DNA of 64,000 nucleotides from Aspidiotus rigidus (Eukaryota; Arthropoda; Insecta; Hemiptera; Diaspididae), in NCBI GenBank assembly GCA_035079385.1, contig JAVHKY010000065.1:1116001-1180000 (forward strand). The letters are read 5' to 3'. Below, one piece after another: positions 38,101-52,424 of this stretch. Position 1 is the first letter of the stretch. Each line of letters begins with the position of its first letter. The notes under the pieces were generated by a model. It was not told where the DNA came from. It saw only the letters and a list, made by a program, of their open reading frames with translations, and did not search any database. The position numbers and the translations under genes were made by a program.

Positions 38101-41100
38101 CGTTCCTGCATATTTGTAATGAGTAATTCGAAGGTCATTACTAATGACCTTCGAATTGATTGTCTGGTTAATAATTAGGTACTGATGACCTCAATTCAAG
38201 TATAATTAGTGAGTCATTCTTAGGGTAACGTTAACGAACTCGTGATGAACTTCAGGTACATAGCTTTTTACCCTTCGATCTTTTCAGCGGCGGAAGAAAA
38301 TGTCAAGTATTGAATATATTGCTTGCTAACCATCATCGAAATATGGGTGCTCATTTTTCCTATTCGGAAATATAGGAAAACCGGCGTTGAAAAATAAAAT
38401 TCGAACAGATAAACGAAATATGAATGAATAGGAAGACAGTTTCAGTATGAAGGGTCAACGTGAAGTTATCTAGATGACACGGAAAAATTTTTATTCATGA
38501 GCGACGATTGAGGTAACTGGCTTGGAAGCGGGGATAAAAATTCCGACTGAAGATAAAAGACGATAAGAATAACGAGAATATAAAGAGTACTTCTCTCTGC
38601 GTTCGATGGAAAACCCTATAATGACTTCACTTCTTACCACATTACGGCTTCATCTATGTCAGGCATCTTCTTCAAACCCGAATCCCTTAAAACAAGGTTT
38701 CTTGCTCTTCTGAAAACCCTTTTCTTCCTCCCCCTCTTGATACATACATTTCAATGGTCAGAATTTCAACAGGAAAACTGTTCTATGATGGCGGAGGTAT
38801 CTGTGTAAGTACACTATGACAGAAGGGGACTAAAAAAACTCAAGACTTTTTGGGACTCCCAATCATGAATTCGATTTTCAATATCAAAACAAATTCGCCC
38901 CATCATAGAATAGGTTTCCTAAAGCGTCTTTCGTTTAACTTGACGTTAGAAGGCGTCACTTTTCCTATATATTTGTATAGTCTCTAAAGTAGGCCAGAGT
39001 CATTGATCCCCTTGGAGCCACTATTGAGTGAAAAGACGGTTGACAGCTGGAAGCGGTTATCCTTCCCAAATCACTCCCATAAATAGGGTTCCCTGTTATA
39101 CAATTCACGAAGTCAAGGAAAGCGAACACGACGATGAGGTCATAGACTGTTATGAAAGTCGTTGTATAATATCTCGTTTCAAAACCACAAAATGAGTCGC
39201 AATCAGACAAATTCAACCTTGAGTCGGCAAATTGATTTTCGCAAGACTATACGAATAAGTCTAACTGGAATTCCTTCTTTGTTAATTTTCGATGGACTGT
39301 TTAATTTGGGAAAGGGGAAAGGTAAGTAAGAGAGTCTTCTCGTAATTACGAAACATTATAAGTACGGAACAAAATAAATTTCAATTATGTAACGAAAATG
39401 TTGAGGAAGCAGACGCATTTTATTTTTCTTAATCGATAACTCAGAAATTATGTTTTTTTGCAAAAAATTGAAGAGATGATGAACTATTGTTCATTTGACC
39501 CTAATTTTCTTTCTGATGTGGATAATAATTTCAAAAAGTCCATTAAGCCCATCTCGAATTATCCCGTTTAAAAAAAAAAATTTTAATAGTACCTTTATCA
39601 CGGGATAAAATTCTTTTTGTATACAAAATGGTGGATGCGAGTACCCATATTGATAAGAAGTCGAAGTATACGCTTACGTTCCGCGTAATGTCACAGGCGT
39701 CGCGTCGTAAAACTGGTTAACGATGTCGGTGCGCTCCTGCTGAATTCGTTTTATTGCGATGCTACCAGGGACATTCGCGGACCACAGAGACTTATTTTTG
39801 CTGATGGTGAGATGGCATATTGCATATTCCATCCCATTTTAGTACCCTAGCCCTAAAAGATTCGAAGATTTTTTTTCGTTCTGAAACCTAGGCCAGGGGC
39901 ATATAGCCATTAACTTTTTTCGAAGAGGTAGAGTACTTATCAAAAATTTATGATTTGAAGACTAGTATTTTAGGGTGGAGGGGGAAAGAAGTAAATGCAC
40001 GATTGATGGATGTGTTTTAGCTACCTATATACACTATTTTTATGTATAATATTTTCGAATAACTTAGCCCTACCAAATTCCACAAGATACAGATTCTTTT
40101 TCTAGAACAGAACCTCTGATAATTAACCCAATGGACGAAATCAATTGTCAATTTGACAGCATGTACATCAGTCTAGTCTTCCAGTCCTCAAGTGGTGCTT
40201 TGTTTGAAAAAGTCCCGGTCTTTATTTATCGACTCAGACACGAATTTCGGTTAATTTACGGTAAAGTCAGCTTCCTTTTCGAACCATAGGTACGTTGACT
40301 CTAAGATGTATCAGTTTCTAGAGGTCGAAATCTGTGAAATTTTCTCAACAGAATACAGATGTCTATTTCACATCATATCGATGTCGAATTGTCGGGAATG
40401 TTATAGAGTTATACCAAATTCAACGAACTTATACGATCGTACTTGTTACTTGCCCTAAAAAGTATAGGCTATCATGCATACAATCGACGATGAAAAATTT
40501 CTTGAATATGATTTTCATCAATATGACAAGAACAGAATTTTTCAATCGAGCGATTATCACAAAGAATGAGCGTAGAATTAAGAACTGCAGACTGAAGCGT
40601 TTCTGCCAGCGACTCTTAAAATTATCCTTCTTACTTTTGGCGCCGGCTTAAATTTTGTTCAACCCTTACGGAATTATTCCAATTCCGTCTATACCCACTT
40701 CAGGTGAGTGCTGTATTGCAGCAAAAAAACGGACTAATTCATCAATATTTCACCAGTCGCAATGATTAATGAAATGGATGGACAGTAGATAGAAGACCTG
40801 CCATACCCCTGAAGCATTATATCAGAGGCATGAGACGCATTCAGTCGTTTCCTACGAGTATATGAGAAATCGGATGTAATTTTCCATAGTTTCAAAGTCT
40901 GACGACGATATTTACCTGATGATGTATATAGTTACTTGTATCATACAAAAGAAGAGCGAACTTTCAAGAAATTATTTTACATAAACGTCTCCTTTTAAAA
41001 TCGAAAATTGGATACATTAATTTTGAATAGTCTCTATAGTCCAGAGCACCCGGTTTGAATGCTCTCTCTGTGTGAACACAAAGATATTGAATATAAACAA

Positions 41101-41515
41101 AATACCAATAGTTGTCAAATTTCATCCTAAAAATCTGGGATTGGGCTCATTCGAAAGGAAATTACAGGGGCTACGATTTTTGTTCTTTCCAATTTTCAAT
41201 AAAAACGAGTGAAACTCAAGTTATCACAATAATTCAACTTTCTCAACGCGTTTGAAGGTTGGAACAACGCGCGTACATCTATAAGGTACAGCGAGAAGCA
41301 GTCTCAGTACTCGATAATCCCCTTTTTTCCTAATATTTTCGCCCCCTACTCCACCTCGAGGGAGTCAGAACGTCGAAATTTATTCAAAGACCCGACCCAA
41401 ATAAAACGATATTTTTCAAAACAAATTCCAAGTCGATAGGTGAAGGCGTTTGAAAGTTATGGAATTACATACATACATACATATTTACATACAGACAGAC
41501 ATTTTTTTCTTTATT
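35161..41515. other. Non-genic spacer, unit 3
   Basis: Duplicate of 3341-9733, closest to unit 2. It has a private change at about 36362 (gtaaatagc in place of gtttagc, 2 nt longer). No gene seen. Confidence 0.5.
38125..38157. repeat. Perfect 15-bp-arm hairpin, unit 3
   Basis: Same hairpin as 6343-6375. Confidence 0.8.
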
Positions 41516-41761
41516 AGTCCGGGAATTATAGGTTTTGAAAATGAAAAAATTGGGATCAAAGATTTTATTGCTGGAAGTTGTTAATGATAATCCCCTTGTT
41601 ACCGGACATAAAACCCACCTTGCCCCTCCCGTTCGCAACTCCCTTTTATCGGGGGGGGGGGGGGGGAAAGCGTCCAAAAAAGTAGTTTTTTCCATTTTTC
41701 CCAAAGTGACGCACTATTTTGAAAAATGTCATCAGACATAAAATGATCTACATTAAGAAAT
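41516..41761. mobile_element. Solo terminal repeat of the foldback family, unit 3
   Basis: Duplicate of 9734-9978, with a 16-G run instead of 15. Confidence 0.65.
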
Positions 41762-42602
41762 CATGAATTACCCGTTTTTTTGTTTTTTTTTTCAAAATCT
41801 GATCGATCGAACAATTTCTTTTCCATTTTTGGTTGGCGGATTCAGATGGACAGTTCGTGTTTTTTTTTTTGTCTGTATAATATTCCGGCTACTAAAAATC
41901 ATATAAGTTACTCTTTTTTTTTTTTTTGGTGGGGGGGGGGGGTTTCCTTGTTAATACAAATGGAGCTATTCTTGAATCCAATTTTCTATCTGTTCTTTTT
42001 TCTTTTTTTTTTCATCTTTAGATGACAAATTTTGGTAGGTAATTTGCTTCTCTCTTCTTTGTAATTGTATGTAAAATAATATCAGAAGCTTCATTAAAAA
42101 TATCAATAAAACACGAAAACACAAGATTGGAAATGAATGGCAATGTATTATAATATTTTTATAAAAGTCGGAAAATTAAATGTAAAATGAGTGCCGTACA
42201 AAGTCGAAATTAAAGTTCATCATGTGCTAAAACTAAGAAAAAAAAACAACTTATACTCCGAAAATAGGATTATAAATTAAAAAAAAGGAAAATGGTGAGC
42301 ACAGAGATCATATAGGCTATAGGCAGAAAGAAAACTTGAAAGACGAACATCATGTTTGAGCAAAAAAATAAATAAATAAATAAATGAATGAATAATAATC
42401 GAAAATAAGGTTGAAATCAAAAAATCACAATAAAATAACTTGGTTTTTGATGCATTCTATGGTTTGTGAGAAGATCAAAAGCGAAAATTCTGATACGAAA
42501 AGTAGGTGATATCTTAAAAACACGGGTGGGGAGGAAAAGAAGTGATGAGGATCGAAATTATCACTAGAAGAAAAATAAAACGAATACTGACATTTTGAGC
42601 AA

Positions 42603-42636
<34 letters not shown>

Positions 42637-42637
42637 T
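42603..42637. repeat. (AAT)n microsatellite, unit 3
   Basis: Same tract as 10822-10856. Confidence 0.85.
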
Positions 42638-43069
42638 TAATGATTAAAAATGAGGTTGAGATCAAAAAATCACAATCGTTGAAATAAAAGTGAGTTGATT
42701 TTTGTCAATTATTTGAAAATATTCCAAGAAATCTGTACAAGAAAAACCCGAATGAAATATTTAAATGGATTAGTTTCACCAAAGTTCTGGGTTTGTCTAA
42801 AATGAAAAAAGTAAAAAACGCGATCTAAAACTAAAAAATCTAAAATGACGTTATATGCGAAACTTTATACAACTATCACACCATCTTCGTCAACATAAAA
42901 TAATAAAGAGAATTCAAAAATCGTATAAAAGAAAAAAAAAGAGAAAAAAAACGACCACCAACTTAAATTTAATATAAAATTATGTCAATAGGTAAGACTT
43001 TATACTTAAGAATATAAAAAAAAGTCTATATTATAAAAACTGAGCAAAAAATTTGTACATTGAATAAAT

Positions 43070-46000
43070 TTATCTACACCGAAACATAAACCGTCGAATA
43101 TCGCTGCGAACGCGGGCGTTATTTACAGCAACCAGCCACGCATATAGAGGCGCCTTCGATTTCACGACGAACGTCAACGGCAAAAACGACAATACAGCGC
43201 AGTCGCTCGTAAATGTCTTCTTCACCCTCTCCATTCTCAACGCCCATTCCTCATGTTTATCCGGTTTGAAGCCAGAGAAACGCAGCGTATCTGAATTTTC
43301 GTAATTAACCTATGGACAAGTTTAAATTGAGATTTAATTATTCGATTCCACAAAATTATTTTCCATAATATAAAGAACTAACGGTTGGCGGCGCACCAGC
43401 TATGTGTTGAGTAAATATTTGGATTTTAATGTACGTTGCGTCTCAGGGGGTCGCTTTTTTAGCTTTCTACATTTCTCAAAATTGTAGTACTGTTGATAAC
43501 ACTTCATCTTTACCATCAGTAACATTTACCTTATTGTAGGTTGAAGACAAGGGAGAGTGTGGATACACGCAATGTAGATTATAAAATCAAATGTGGGTAT
43601 AGAAACCGATTTACACTGAATACATAGGCAATGGACGGACAGTGGGTAAAAAACTTGCAGCTTATTTCGCGAACTGTTCGGGATTGCCTTCATTATCGTG
43701 TTAATCGAGACTGACAGGGAACCTGTTTTATGGAGGTTTCTTTGTTCATTTACTTTTTCTAAATAAAGATTAAACTTTGTTCCTCTCTACCTTGGGCGTT
43801 TGAGCTCGCAAGTCCATACTTCTTCAAGTTCCTCCCCTATCCGATACAGCTCAATATTCTAAATTATCTCTAGTCCCTCTCTCCCATCATATATAGCTTG
43901 AACGCCAAAATGTTTCCAAATCCCACTCCTATCTCCTATAGCACCGTGATCGAACTCAATATTTGAAATGTTTACGTCCCGCTCCTATCATATATATATA
44001 TATATATATAGCTTGGAGGTCGAAATTATTTTCGAGTACCATACGTTTTGCGAGGGCGGCCAGCACCTGTCATTTTTCTTCAATTTACCCCCTCCCCTCC
44101 ATTAAAAAAGTTCCCTGATGAAAAACAGCTCTACACTCCTAATGCATCACATCAGTCTGTATAGACACATGAGACGCACTCAGTTGTTTTTTGTGTGAGA
44201 AGCATCAGACGTTTTTCACATTTCTCTCTCAAATCCGGTACCATTTTCAGTCGATTACTCCTTTGATGCGTTTGAAATTTTCTAAATCCGCGCGTTCATC
44301 TGCGTCATCCATCGTTCAAAAGTGGAAATTTTATCAAGTCTCACTTCCGATATGTAGCAACAAAGCGGAGAAAAAGAGAGAAAAGAAGAGAAAAGTTTTC
44401 CCCAGTGTCTTATTCGATTAGAGTAGGTCACGTTCGTACAAAATAATAAAAGGACTTGTCCAGACGAATATATCATAAACACAATAATGAGCTTGAAAGC
44501 ACTGTCGTCTTAAAAAATTTTTTATTACTTATACGACGATCGACGTTTCGAACGTACACACGTTCTTCTTCAGGATCGATAAATACTACAATCGTTCGAA
44601 ACGTCGATCGTCGTATAAGTAATAAAAAATTTTTTAAGACGACAGTGCTTTCAAGCTCATTATTGTGTTTATTGTATTTATCACGTTCGTACGGCAGGTG
44701 TCAAATTAAAAAAAAAGAAAAAATAAAACCTGACCGAGTTTCCTGTTTAAAAGTAATGTCGCCTGATATCTGATACTTGGACTATTCAATTTTTACTTAC
44801 TGTACGAAACATGGTATTCAGTATACATAGAAAATTTACGCTGAACTGCGTAAGCAACGGATATCCAATCAGTAGGAAATCTTCCGATACTTTCAATCCG
44901 TAAAGTATGTCGTTGACCATACGGAACGCTTTGTACTCCGCTTCGTGGTGAGTTTTAGCATTCGCGTATGTTTCTCGTACGTCACAAATTTCAGCGTTGA
45001 CGGCTGTAGGTGATGGCGATACCGACTGATCTGAAGAATAATAATTGAATTCGGACGGCGTAGTCGTTTCCATGAGCTCATTTCTGAGTCTCATGAAGGT
45101 ACCCATGCAGTATTGACTGCTACGCACAGTCATAATGGGTTTGCCACACTTGATATTGAAACAACTATCGCCGTCAACGTCAATAACCTGAAAACGATAA
45201 ACAAAATATTCGTGCATTAGATATTTAGATGGCGAGGCGTTGTCCTTGATGGGTCCTTTCTCTAGTCTATAGCTTGAGACAAGTACTTACCGGCATACGT
45301 GTTGTTCGGACCATACATCGATGATCCAGTTTGTATATTTCCTCCGAAACACTATGAAAGATATCTAAAGTCGTACGCAAAACGCGGTCAGCGTGTGACG
45401 CGCCTCCATATTTACTGCACCGCTTTTCGAATACGTCAAAACGTTTAAAATTCTAAAACGGAATGAAATATCGTATTAAAGATAATCATGGAGAATGAAT
45501 ATTTAGAGACAATGTGGCTCATAAATATTAAGGGATCTTGAAACTTCATACTCACAATATCGAATAGCGGTGCAGTAGATGAGATCGACTTCACCTCGTA
45601 CTTAGAAACAAATTCTGCCCAGAGTTCCTCCTGAACAAACTCGAATACACGTCGTAGCTTTGGGTCATTTCGACGCGGGAATAGACGTATATTTCGCTCT
45701 ATGACTGAAATCTGCGAGTAAAATCGGAATACAATTTTAATGTTAGAAAAATGTCAGGTACCTACGACATGAGAGCTGACCACGGTAAAAGTATACTTAC
45801 TTGGCGTTCAGCGAATAACGAAACGCAATCTATAAGATTCTTCATAAATTGCCGGTTCACTTCAGCAAATGAAAACATGGCGAATTCACTATGCCTTTCT
45901 TCCGCTGTAAAATTTAAGAAATCGAGTTTTATAAATCAAAGTCATTAGTGTACTTCTTATTTTTCTTCAATGAAGATATTATGATTGAAATAACTTCTAC

Positions 46001-47794
46001 GCATAAAGAGAAATCGCTTACTTATTTGTAGCAATTCTTTCAAATAAATTCCGGCCACTTCTTCTCCGCCGTATTCTCTACAGATGACATAAACTTCGGA
46101 ATTGCCTTCTTTACTCGTGGCTGGTTTCATGATACTAACGGATTCGAATACTTTGTTGAGTAAATACAACAAGCAAATAGTATCGCATTCGAAACACGTA
46201 AACATTTTAAGTACGAAATGTCCGCCTGAAATGAAAGGACTCGTTAGTAATACGTTTCAGTACGAGGATAGCAATTGTGACCAAGAAAAGACAGTAAGCG
46301 TCCAAATATTGAATTTTGTACACTTAATGTTTTTCAATGAATTTTAGCTACCTACATTCTTCTACAAGGTATTGATGAAAAATATAAACGTAATCGATAT
46401 TTGGTAGGATATAGTGGTAACTTCCATCTTAATTGAGACTATTCTTCGTATTTGTGGGCTATGATTTTTTAAAATAGGAATCAAAGTTTGCGTTTTTTTT
46501 TTTCACTCTGACTGGTATTCATTGATATCAATTAACTCGATATTTTGTTTTTTCATTCCGCTTTTAGACGCTTATCGCTTTTTCCTGGAATCGGGTCACA
46601 GTCTTAGAAGCAATCTGATGACACATTACTCACCTCTTCGCAAAATTCGTAATGCGGTCAACGTTTCCTTCATAAGCAACCAGGAAACGCTATTCTCCTG
46701 TTCATTAGGTTGACCTTGACAATCAAAACTGCCATCAGCGGTAACTAGGTGAGCGAGTTGATCTCCACACTCGCGTCTCAAGTGTTCAGTGTAATCAGTA
46801 TGAGTGATGTCGCCGGAGAAATCTGAGCCAAAGTCCCAGTGGTCGATGGTTTGCAGCATAAATCGGTCGTCGTTTATCATTTGCGATAGGGTGTTACCTT
46901 CGTAGTAAGGATTAAGCGTACTTGCTTTCCAAAACCACTATGAGAAGATACAAATATTATAGATTATAGTACATACGTATAAGCTAACTAAGGAATCTAT
47001 ACGAAAGACGACTATGACCATCACTATACTCACTCTCATCTGCGGATGATTCAATCTCAAATAATGGTTCAATGAGGCGACGAAAGCGCCGGGAGCTTCG
47101 CACAAATGAACGGAATACAGCTTTTGATTCTTTATTGCGTCTTTGGGTATCAAGCGGAAGGAAGAGACGATTTCGTAAAATTTACACCAAGCTTGTGTAA
47201 GGAACTCAACTTTTACTTCATCCTTCATTTTACGCATAACCAACGCTGCTGGGTTTGTGGCACTAGTGTGTCGGTGCCATTCGTTTAGCTGGAAATGGTC
47301 GAGTTCGTTCTTGACAGAGTTCAATTTTTTCTTCAGCACTTGGAATTCTCGAAGTTGGTTATCCTGAAACAAGAAAATTTATGAATATTGCAATAATCTC
47401 TCAATTGATCATCTTGAACGAAAGGGTGTGTTGACGAGGGTGTGATACTTACCGACCATTTCTTCGAAGTATATAGCGACTCTTTCACCTTTCTCATGCT
47501 AGAGAAGTACAAATTGAATGAAAATTTCTTCTCGAAACAAGAACGCACTATCTTGTCGACCGATGGGAATCCGTATGATAAACTCAGGTACTCAGTCAAG
47601 TCATCCGATGATGAATTTTTCTCCGTCTCTGGCGGTGGTGATGAACTTGAATAGGAGTCTTCCGAAGAAGAGTCGTTAAGCGTCCCTGCTGGCAGTAGGG
47701 ATAGTTCCGAAGAGGAATCGTTTGACGCTCTGTTGCTGCCGACAGGCTTCTTCAAGGCAAGTTGACGCCTCGTCGACGTCAATTTCTTAGACAT
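43070..47794 (-). CDS. CMTR2: CMTR2 (cap-2 2'-O-methyltransferase), complete copy C
   Basis: Third complete copy. Exons: 47453-47794, 47034-47363, 46634-46937, 46022-46225, 45801-45904, 45556-45711, 45291-45452, 44801-45187, 43070-43309. The frame and splice sites are intact. Two coding differences from copies A and B were found by eye, both silent: base 46119 (Ala361 GCA to GCC) and base 43208 (Thr697 ACA to ACG). The last intron is 2 bp longer than in A and B because of a TA-repeat expansion near 43990. Its probable first exon lies in the truncated unit 4 (donor 50929-50930), so this gene still has its complete upstream region even though unit 4 is incomplete. Confidence 0.93.
44475..44672. 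mobile_element. Foldback with perfect 80-bp arms inside CMTR2 intron 8, copy C
   Basis: Same element as 12692-12889, identical arms and spacer. Confidence 0.75.
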
Positions 47795-47997
47795 TTTCTG
47801 TAAATATAACATGAAAGAGAATTACGTAGATGGATATCAACGTGGACGAATTGAGAATACCTATTCTATGATTAAATAAAAAAATTTTATTTTATACGAT
47901 CGATCGACCAAGGCCAAAAGTAGAAAATAATATGTACGTTCTGGACCAGATTGGAATGCGGTCCTCAATTACCCCAAAGCGCGAGGTGTTAATTACT

Positions 47998-48901
47998 AGT
48001 ACGGGAATTATACATTAAATAATGGTGGCGAAAATGAAAAAATTGGGATCGAAGATTTTATTGGTAGAAGTTGTTAATGATAGTCCTTATGTTACCGGAC
48101 ATGAAACCCACCCCGCCCCTCCCGTCCTCAATCCCCTTTTATAGGGAAAAAACCTTCCAAAAAAGTAGTTTTCTCGATTTTTCGCAAAAATAACGCACTA
48201 TTTTAAAAAATGTCATCCGACATAAAATGTTCTACATCAAATTTCTTATAAGAAAGGTTCTTATAACATTTTCGATTAAGCTCACTGTTCACGAGTTATA
48301 GAGTGTTGATGTTTCACATAATTTCAATAATACGCTCCACATACGAAATATAGGTACGCATGCGCCAGAAGAGGCTGACGACTTGTGAATACCTTCTATG
48401 AGTACTTTAATATTTTTGGTAGAAGATTTGTAAATAGCACGTACTTGAACATAGTTTTTCTTTTTGTGAGATTACGTGTACTCGAAAAAATAAAATTTCT
48501 ACTCTCAGGAAACACTTATATAAATTTCTTAACTAGTAATAGAAGTACGCATTTAGCGCGCACGCAGCTTAGCGCGCACGCAGCGTATACACATATTGAA
48601 ATATGTAGAAAACATCAGGGCTTCATAACTTATGAACAATGAGTTAAATCGAAAATTTTATAAGGAAATTTAATGCAGATCATTTTAGGTCTGATGACAT
48701 TTTTCAAGATAGTGCATTATTTTTGCGAAAAGTCGAAAAAACTACTTTTTTGGACGCTTTTCCCCCTATAAAAGGGGTTGCGGACGGGAGGGGCGGGGTG
48801 GGTTTTATGTCCGGTAACAAGGGGACTATCATTAACAACTTCCAGCAATAAAATCTTTGATCCCAATTTTTTCATTTTCAAAACCGTATAATTCCCGGAC
48901 T
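47998..48901. mobile_element. Foldback-type element, unit 4 copy with a 16-bp internal duplication
   Basis: Same element, in intron 1 of CMTR2 copy C. The interior carries a direct duplication of a 16-nt piece (gcgcgcacgcag core, near 48557-48590) that is absent from the other three copies. Confidence 0.7.
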
Positions 48902-49990
48902 ATACCCTTCTTAATTACTCTCGGATGATTTATCTCGGACGTTGTAATTATGATGTGCTGTACGGTCACCGCAGAAATATAATTTTTACATGTTCCGGGT
49001 AAACCCCCATTATCAAGATACATAAAATATGATTTTGCTGTGAGCGTACTTTATTAATTCGACGGAATAATTGGATGAAAAATATTCTTTATGATAATAA
49101 CGAAGATTAACTTTTTCTGATTTTTTTTATCCATTTATTAACTAAAATGAAAACTAACCTTGATTCACTTCTTCCGATTGTAAAATACCGTATTAATCGT
49201 GATTATTTGCTCTACAAAATTCATTTTACTTTTGGAATACTGATGTTCAACATTTTAAACAGACCTACCTATTTCTAATGTATTATCGTCATTATTTGAT
49301 GTTAATTTGCTTTTGATGTGTTCATATAAATTGAAAATATTCTCGACGTTCATCTTCCAGCCAGATCGAGTAGAAATATTAAAATCGGAAAAAAATTCTG
49401 CCGACTTTATCAATTCAGCAAGCAGATACCGATTTGAAAATTTGGTAAAAATTTCTGTCGATTTGATAAAATCGGCAATTTGAAGGATTCGGCGTAACGT
49501 ATATAATTTTCATCTGCAGTGTAAGGCTTCCCTCTCCAGAAAAGTATTGTAACGTAGTCTCATGTAGACCTATGAACGTAAACTCGTTCCAGCAGTAAAG
49601 ATACAGTGGATTATTCTGTCGAAGAGATGGCGAACTCGAATAGGGTAGCTCATTTTATAATAAGCGTTCGCCACTCACTATAAGAGCGCTTGATGCCCTT
49701 CAGAAATGTATACTCTTCCTCTTGTCAATGCGCATCACCATTTTGATGGAGATTGTGACGATTTAGGTGAGCCGCGATCGCACCTAGCTTCTGCTACAGG
49801 AATCAACTATCCCTTCCCCGGAATACTGAAAAGGCTGTTGCTCGAATGTAGAAATACAATTTAAACCTGGTCTATTGTGTTCCTATTCTCGTATAAAGCA
49901 ACCATGGACTACGAAGCGCGGCAAATGAAGATGAAAATCGGTTTGTGAAAGAAGAGGCAGGCGTTCGATAATATGTTTTTACTCGTGTAA

Positions 49991-50155
49991 CCTCGCGCGC
50001 TTCAGCAGCAATACGTAATGGCCAAAAAAGTAGTTCTGAAAGCGTCCTCGTGCGCTTCAGCAGCAATACGTAATGGCGAAAAAAGTAGTTCTGAAAGCGT
50101 CCTCGCGCGCTTCAGCAGCAATACATAATGGCGAAAAAAGTAGTTCTGAAAGCGC
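49991..50155. repeat. 55-bp minisatellite, 3 copies, unit 4
   Basis: Same three 55-bp monomers as at 2290-2454. Copy number is three in all four units. Confidence 0.9.
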
Positions 50156-50301
50156 ACGAGTCTGCAGACTAGTATGGTAGGACTTTTATTATAATATGAA
50201 AACGCACCCCGTCTTTGCTTTAAAATTCAGAAAATAATTTAAACTAGGATTTGTATGACCATTGCGAAAATAGTCGACGTATTGTAAAAGTGTTTTCAAT
50301 T

Positions 50302-50428
50302 TGCTGGATACAATTATGGAAGCGCACCACGTTTCAAGACTTATATAGGTGTACCAAGAAAGGGAACTATGTTTTCTCTTTTTCGTTCTTGGTCAACACC
50401 AGGTGCATTCTTGTAATTGTATCCAGCA
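50302..50428. repeat. Imperfect ~127-bp hairpin, unit 4
   Basis: Identical to the hairpin at 2601-2727. Confidence 0.6.
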
Positions 50429-50839
50429 GTCCAGCGAAGAGAAAACTTTTTACAATTTGAATATTTATCAATGTTTCTCTACAGAAATGATTATCAAAGA
50501 CGAATCGAAGGGTTAATTATGAATTTACGAGTAAATGCAATTCCCTTTTTCGAGCCAGCGAGCACTTCAGACGTGATTGTGTGATTGTGCTCGACGTACA
50601 CGAATTCTCTGTGAACTACTCATAGAACCACGATGCGATACATTTACTTTCGCGCATCCCTTAATAATTATCCCAATCATAAACACTTAGAATTCGTGGT
50701 TGCTTACATGGAGACAAAATTATACCGGTACGCATTTCTTTCGTAAGTAATTTAAGTACGATATCAAGTGTTAAGAGATACCGACGCTATTCGAATTTGC
50801 GATCATCGCTATATTCGAATAAGTACTGCGATATTTCAC

Positions 50840-50905
50840 TATAATAATAATAATAATAATAATAAATAATAATAATAAATAATAATAATAATAATAATAA
50901 TAATA
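50840..50905. repeat. (ATA)n microsatellite, longest allele, unit 4
   Basis: ~66 bp with two AAAT interruptions, a pattern not seen in the other copies. Confidence 0.9.
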
Positions 50906-50930
50906 GCTCAATAATTAATTGAAACCTTAC

Positions 50931-51080
50931 CTGCTTTGTGAGTCTTCGAGAAAAAATAATTTCTACAAGTCGCGCGGAATCACTTCACTTCACAAATCAG
51001 TCGCAAATAAATAACGTAAAATGGAAGAACTGTGACGAATTACAAAAATCACTTCAATAGCAAATCGAGAGGCTAAAAAC
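50931..51080 (-). promoter_or_regulatory. Probable non-coding first exon and promoter of CMTR2 copy C
   Basis: Donor CAG/GTAAGG with the GT at 50929-50930. It lies inside truncated unit 4, so the last complete gene keeps its putative promoter. The ATA-repeat just inside the intron is the longest of the four copies. Confidence 0.4.
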
Positions 51081-52192
51081 ATACACAGCCCAGCCTATAC
51101 AGAACTGAACTGAAGTCCATTGCAATAGGGAGAACGCTTTCAAATTTTCACCAACCGGTTACTACCCTTACGCACTGCAGCCATCACTACCCGCCAAAAT
51201 ATTCACCTTTGCACACCAGAACGCTATAGTTGGGCTATGGGTCTAGTAGCGTTTAGCGTGTAGGAGTATCACAAGACTGTACTACCCTTTCACTGCAGCC
51301 AACTACCCTCTCTAAAAATAATGTTTGATTCCACAATGCTGAAATCTGCCGCACGAAGTTGGATTGATGTATATCCAAATCAATGACCGGGAAGATGTTC
51401 CCTTTTCTTAAAATAAGATTAATACGGTTAATTGAGATGTAAATGTGCGTTACTAAGACGATTTTTCGATGAGAAATCCAATTTTGATACTAATTTTCCG
51501 CTACAAGTATCCCTCCTTTTAATATTCGCGGTTTTGGGCCGTGGTTTGGATATACGTCAAAATTTTGATGTATATCCAACCTTCATTTCAACACAATTCA
51601 GAGTAGAGTGTTCATCCTACGTGCGAAAGAAAGCTCCAATTTCCTAGATCTGAATTTTTCCCTGTTATTCCAACAATAAAGTAATAGTAGTGTGTTATCA
51701 CGATTCACACACTCGCACCAATCGTTCAAAAGATACAGTTTGCCTCACCGTCGATTTGGATGAACGTCAATTTAACTTTGTCTGGCAGTAAGATGACTTA
51801 CAAAATTTGGAAAACCAAAAAATACTTAGTACTCAACGACAACAAGTCCAAAGTAAAGAGAGAAGAAAGACTAACAAACACCCTTTCTGCAGCTACCTAC
51901 ACCACTTACAGACGACAGATATCGCAACATTATTGGACTTTATTCATCGTCAAAATCGTTAAATTTATATTTTAGTAGATTCCCCAAGGTTCTAGACGGC
52001 GGTTGAATTATGCAACTTATCCTTCTCGACTTTCATATTTTGGCTTGCTCGATATAGAGGTACCTATTAATTATTCGCGCACACTCAAGAAAAACGGGGA
52101 TACCCCATTCGCCTTTCTTCCCCACATCGTCGCGTTGAAAGAAATACCTATTTATGAAATCCATCTTCCATTATAGTATCTGATTGAGAATG

Positions 52193-52424
52193 CATCTGAA
52201 GAGAAGTCTTGTAATAATCTTAACAATTTTATGAACAAAGTTTCGAAATCAATTCACCTATGTGGGTATAATCTGACGTTTAGCTCACTACTCTACAACA
52301 AAGAAACACAATTATGTTCCTATGTTCTAAAAACCGACGGTCAATTAAACTTTGGTATAAAATACAGATGATAATCGTCATATTAGCGAACCAACAATTA
52401 AGATCTGAGAGATCATGGTCCAAA
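52193..52424. other. Patch of high divergence within terminal unit 4
   Basis: Compared with units 1-3, which agree with each other here except for the small unit 3 change at about 36362, this ~230-bp stretch has 13 substitutions and a 4-nt deletion. The several kilobases on either side differ by only a handful of bases. The stretch is non-coding spacer. Confidence 0.85.
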
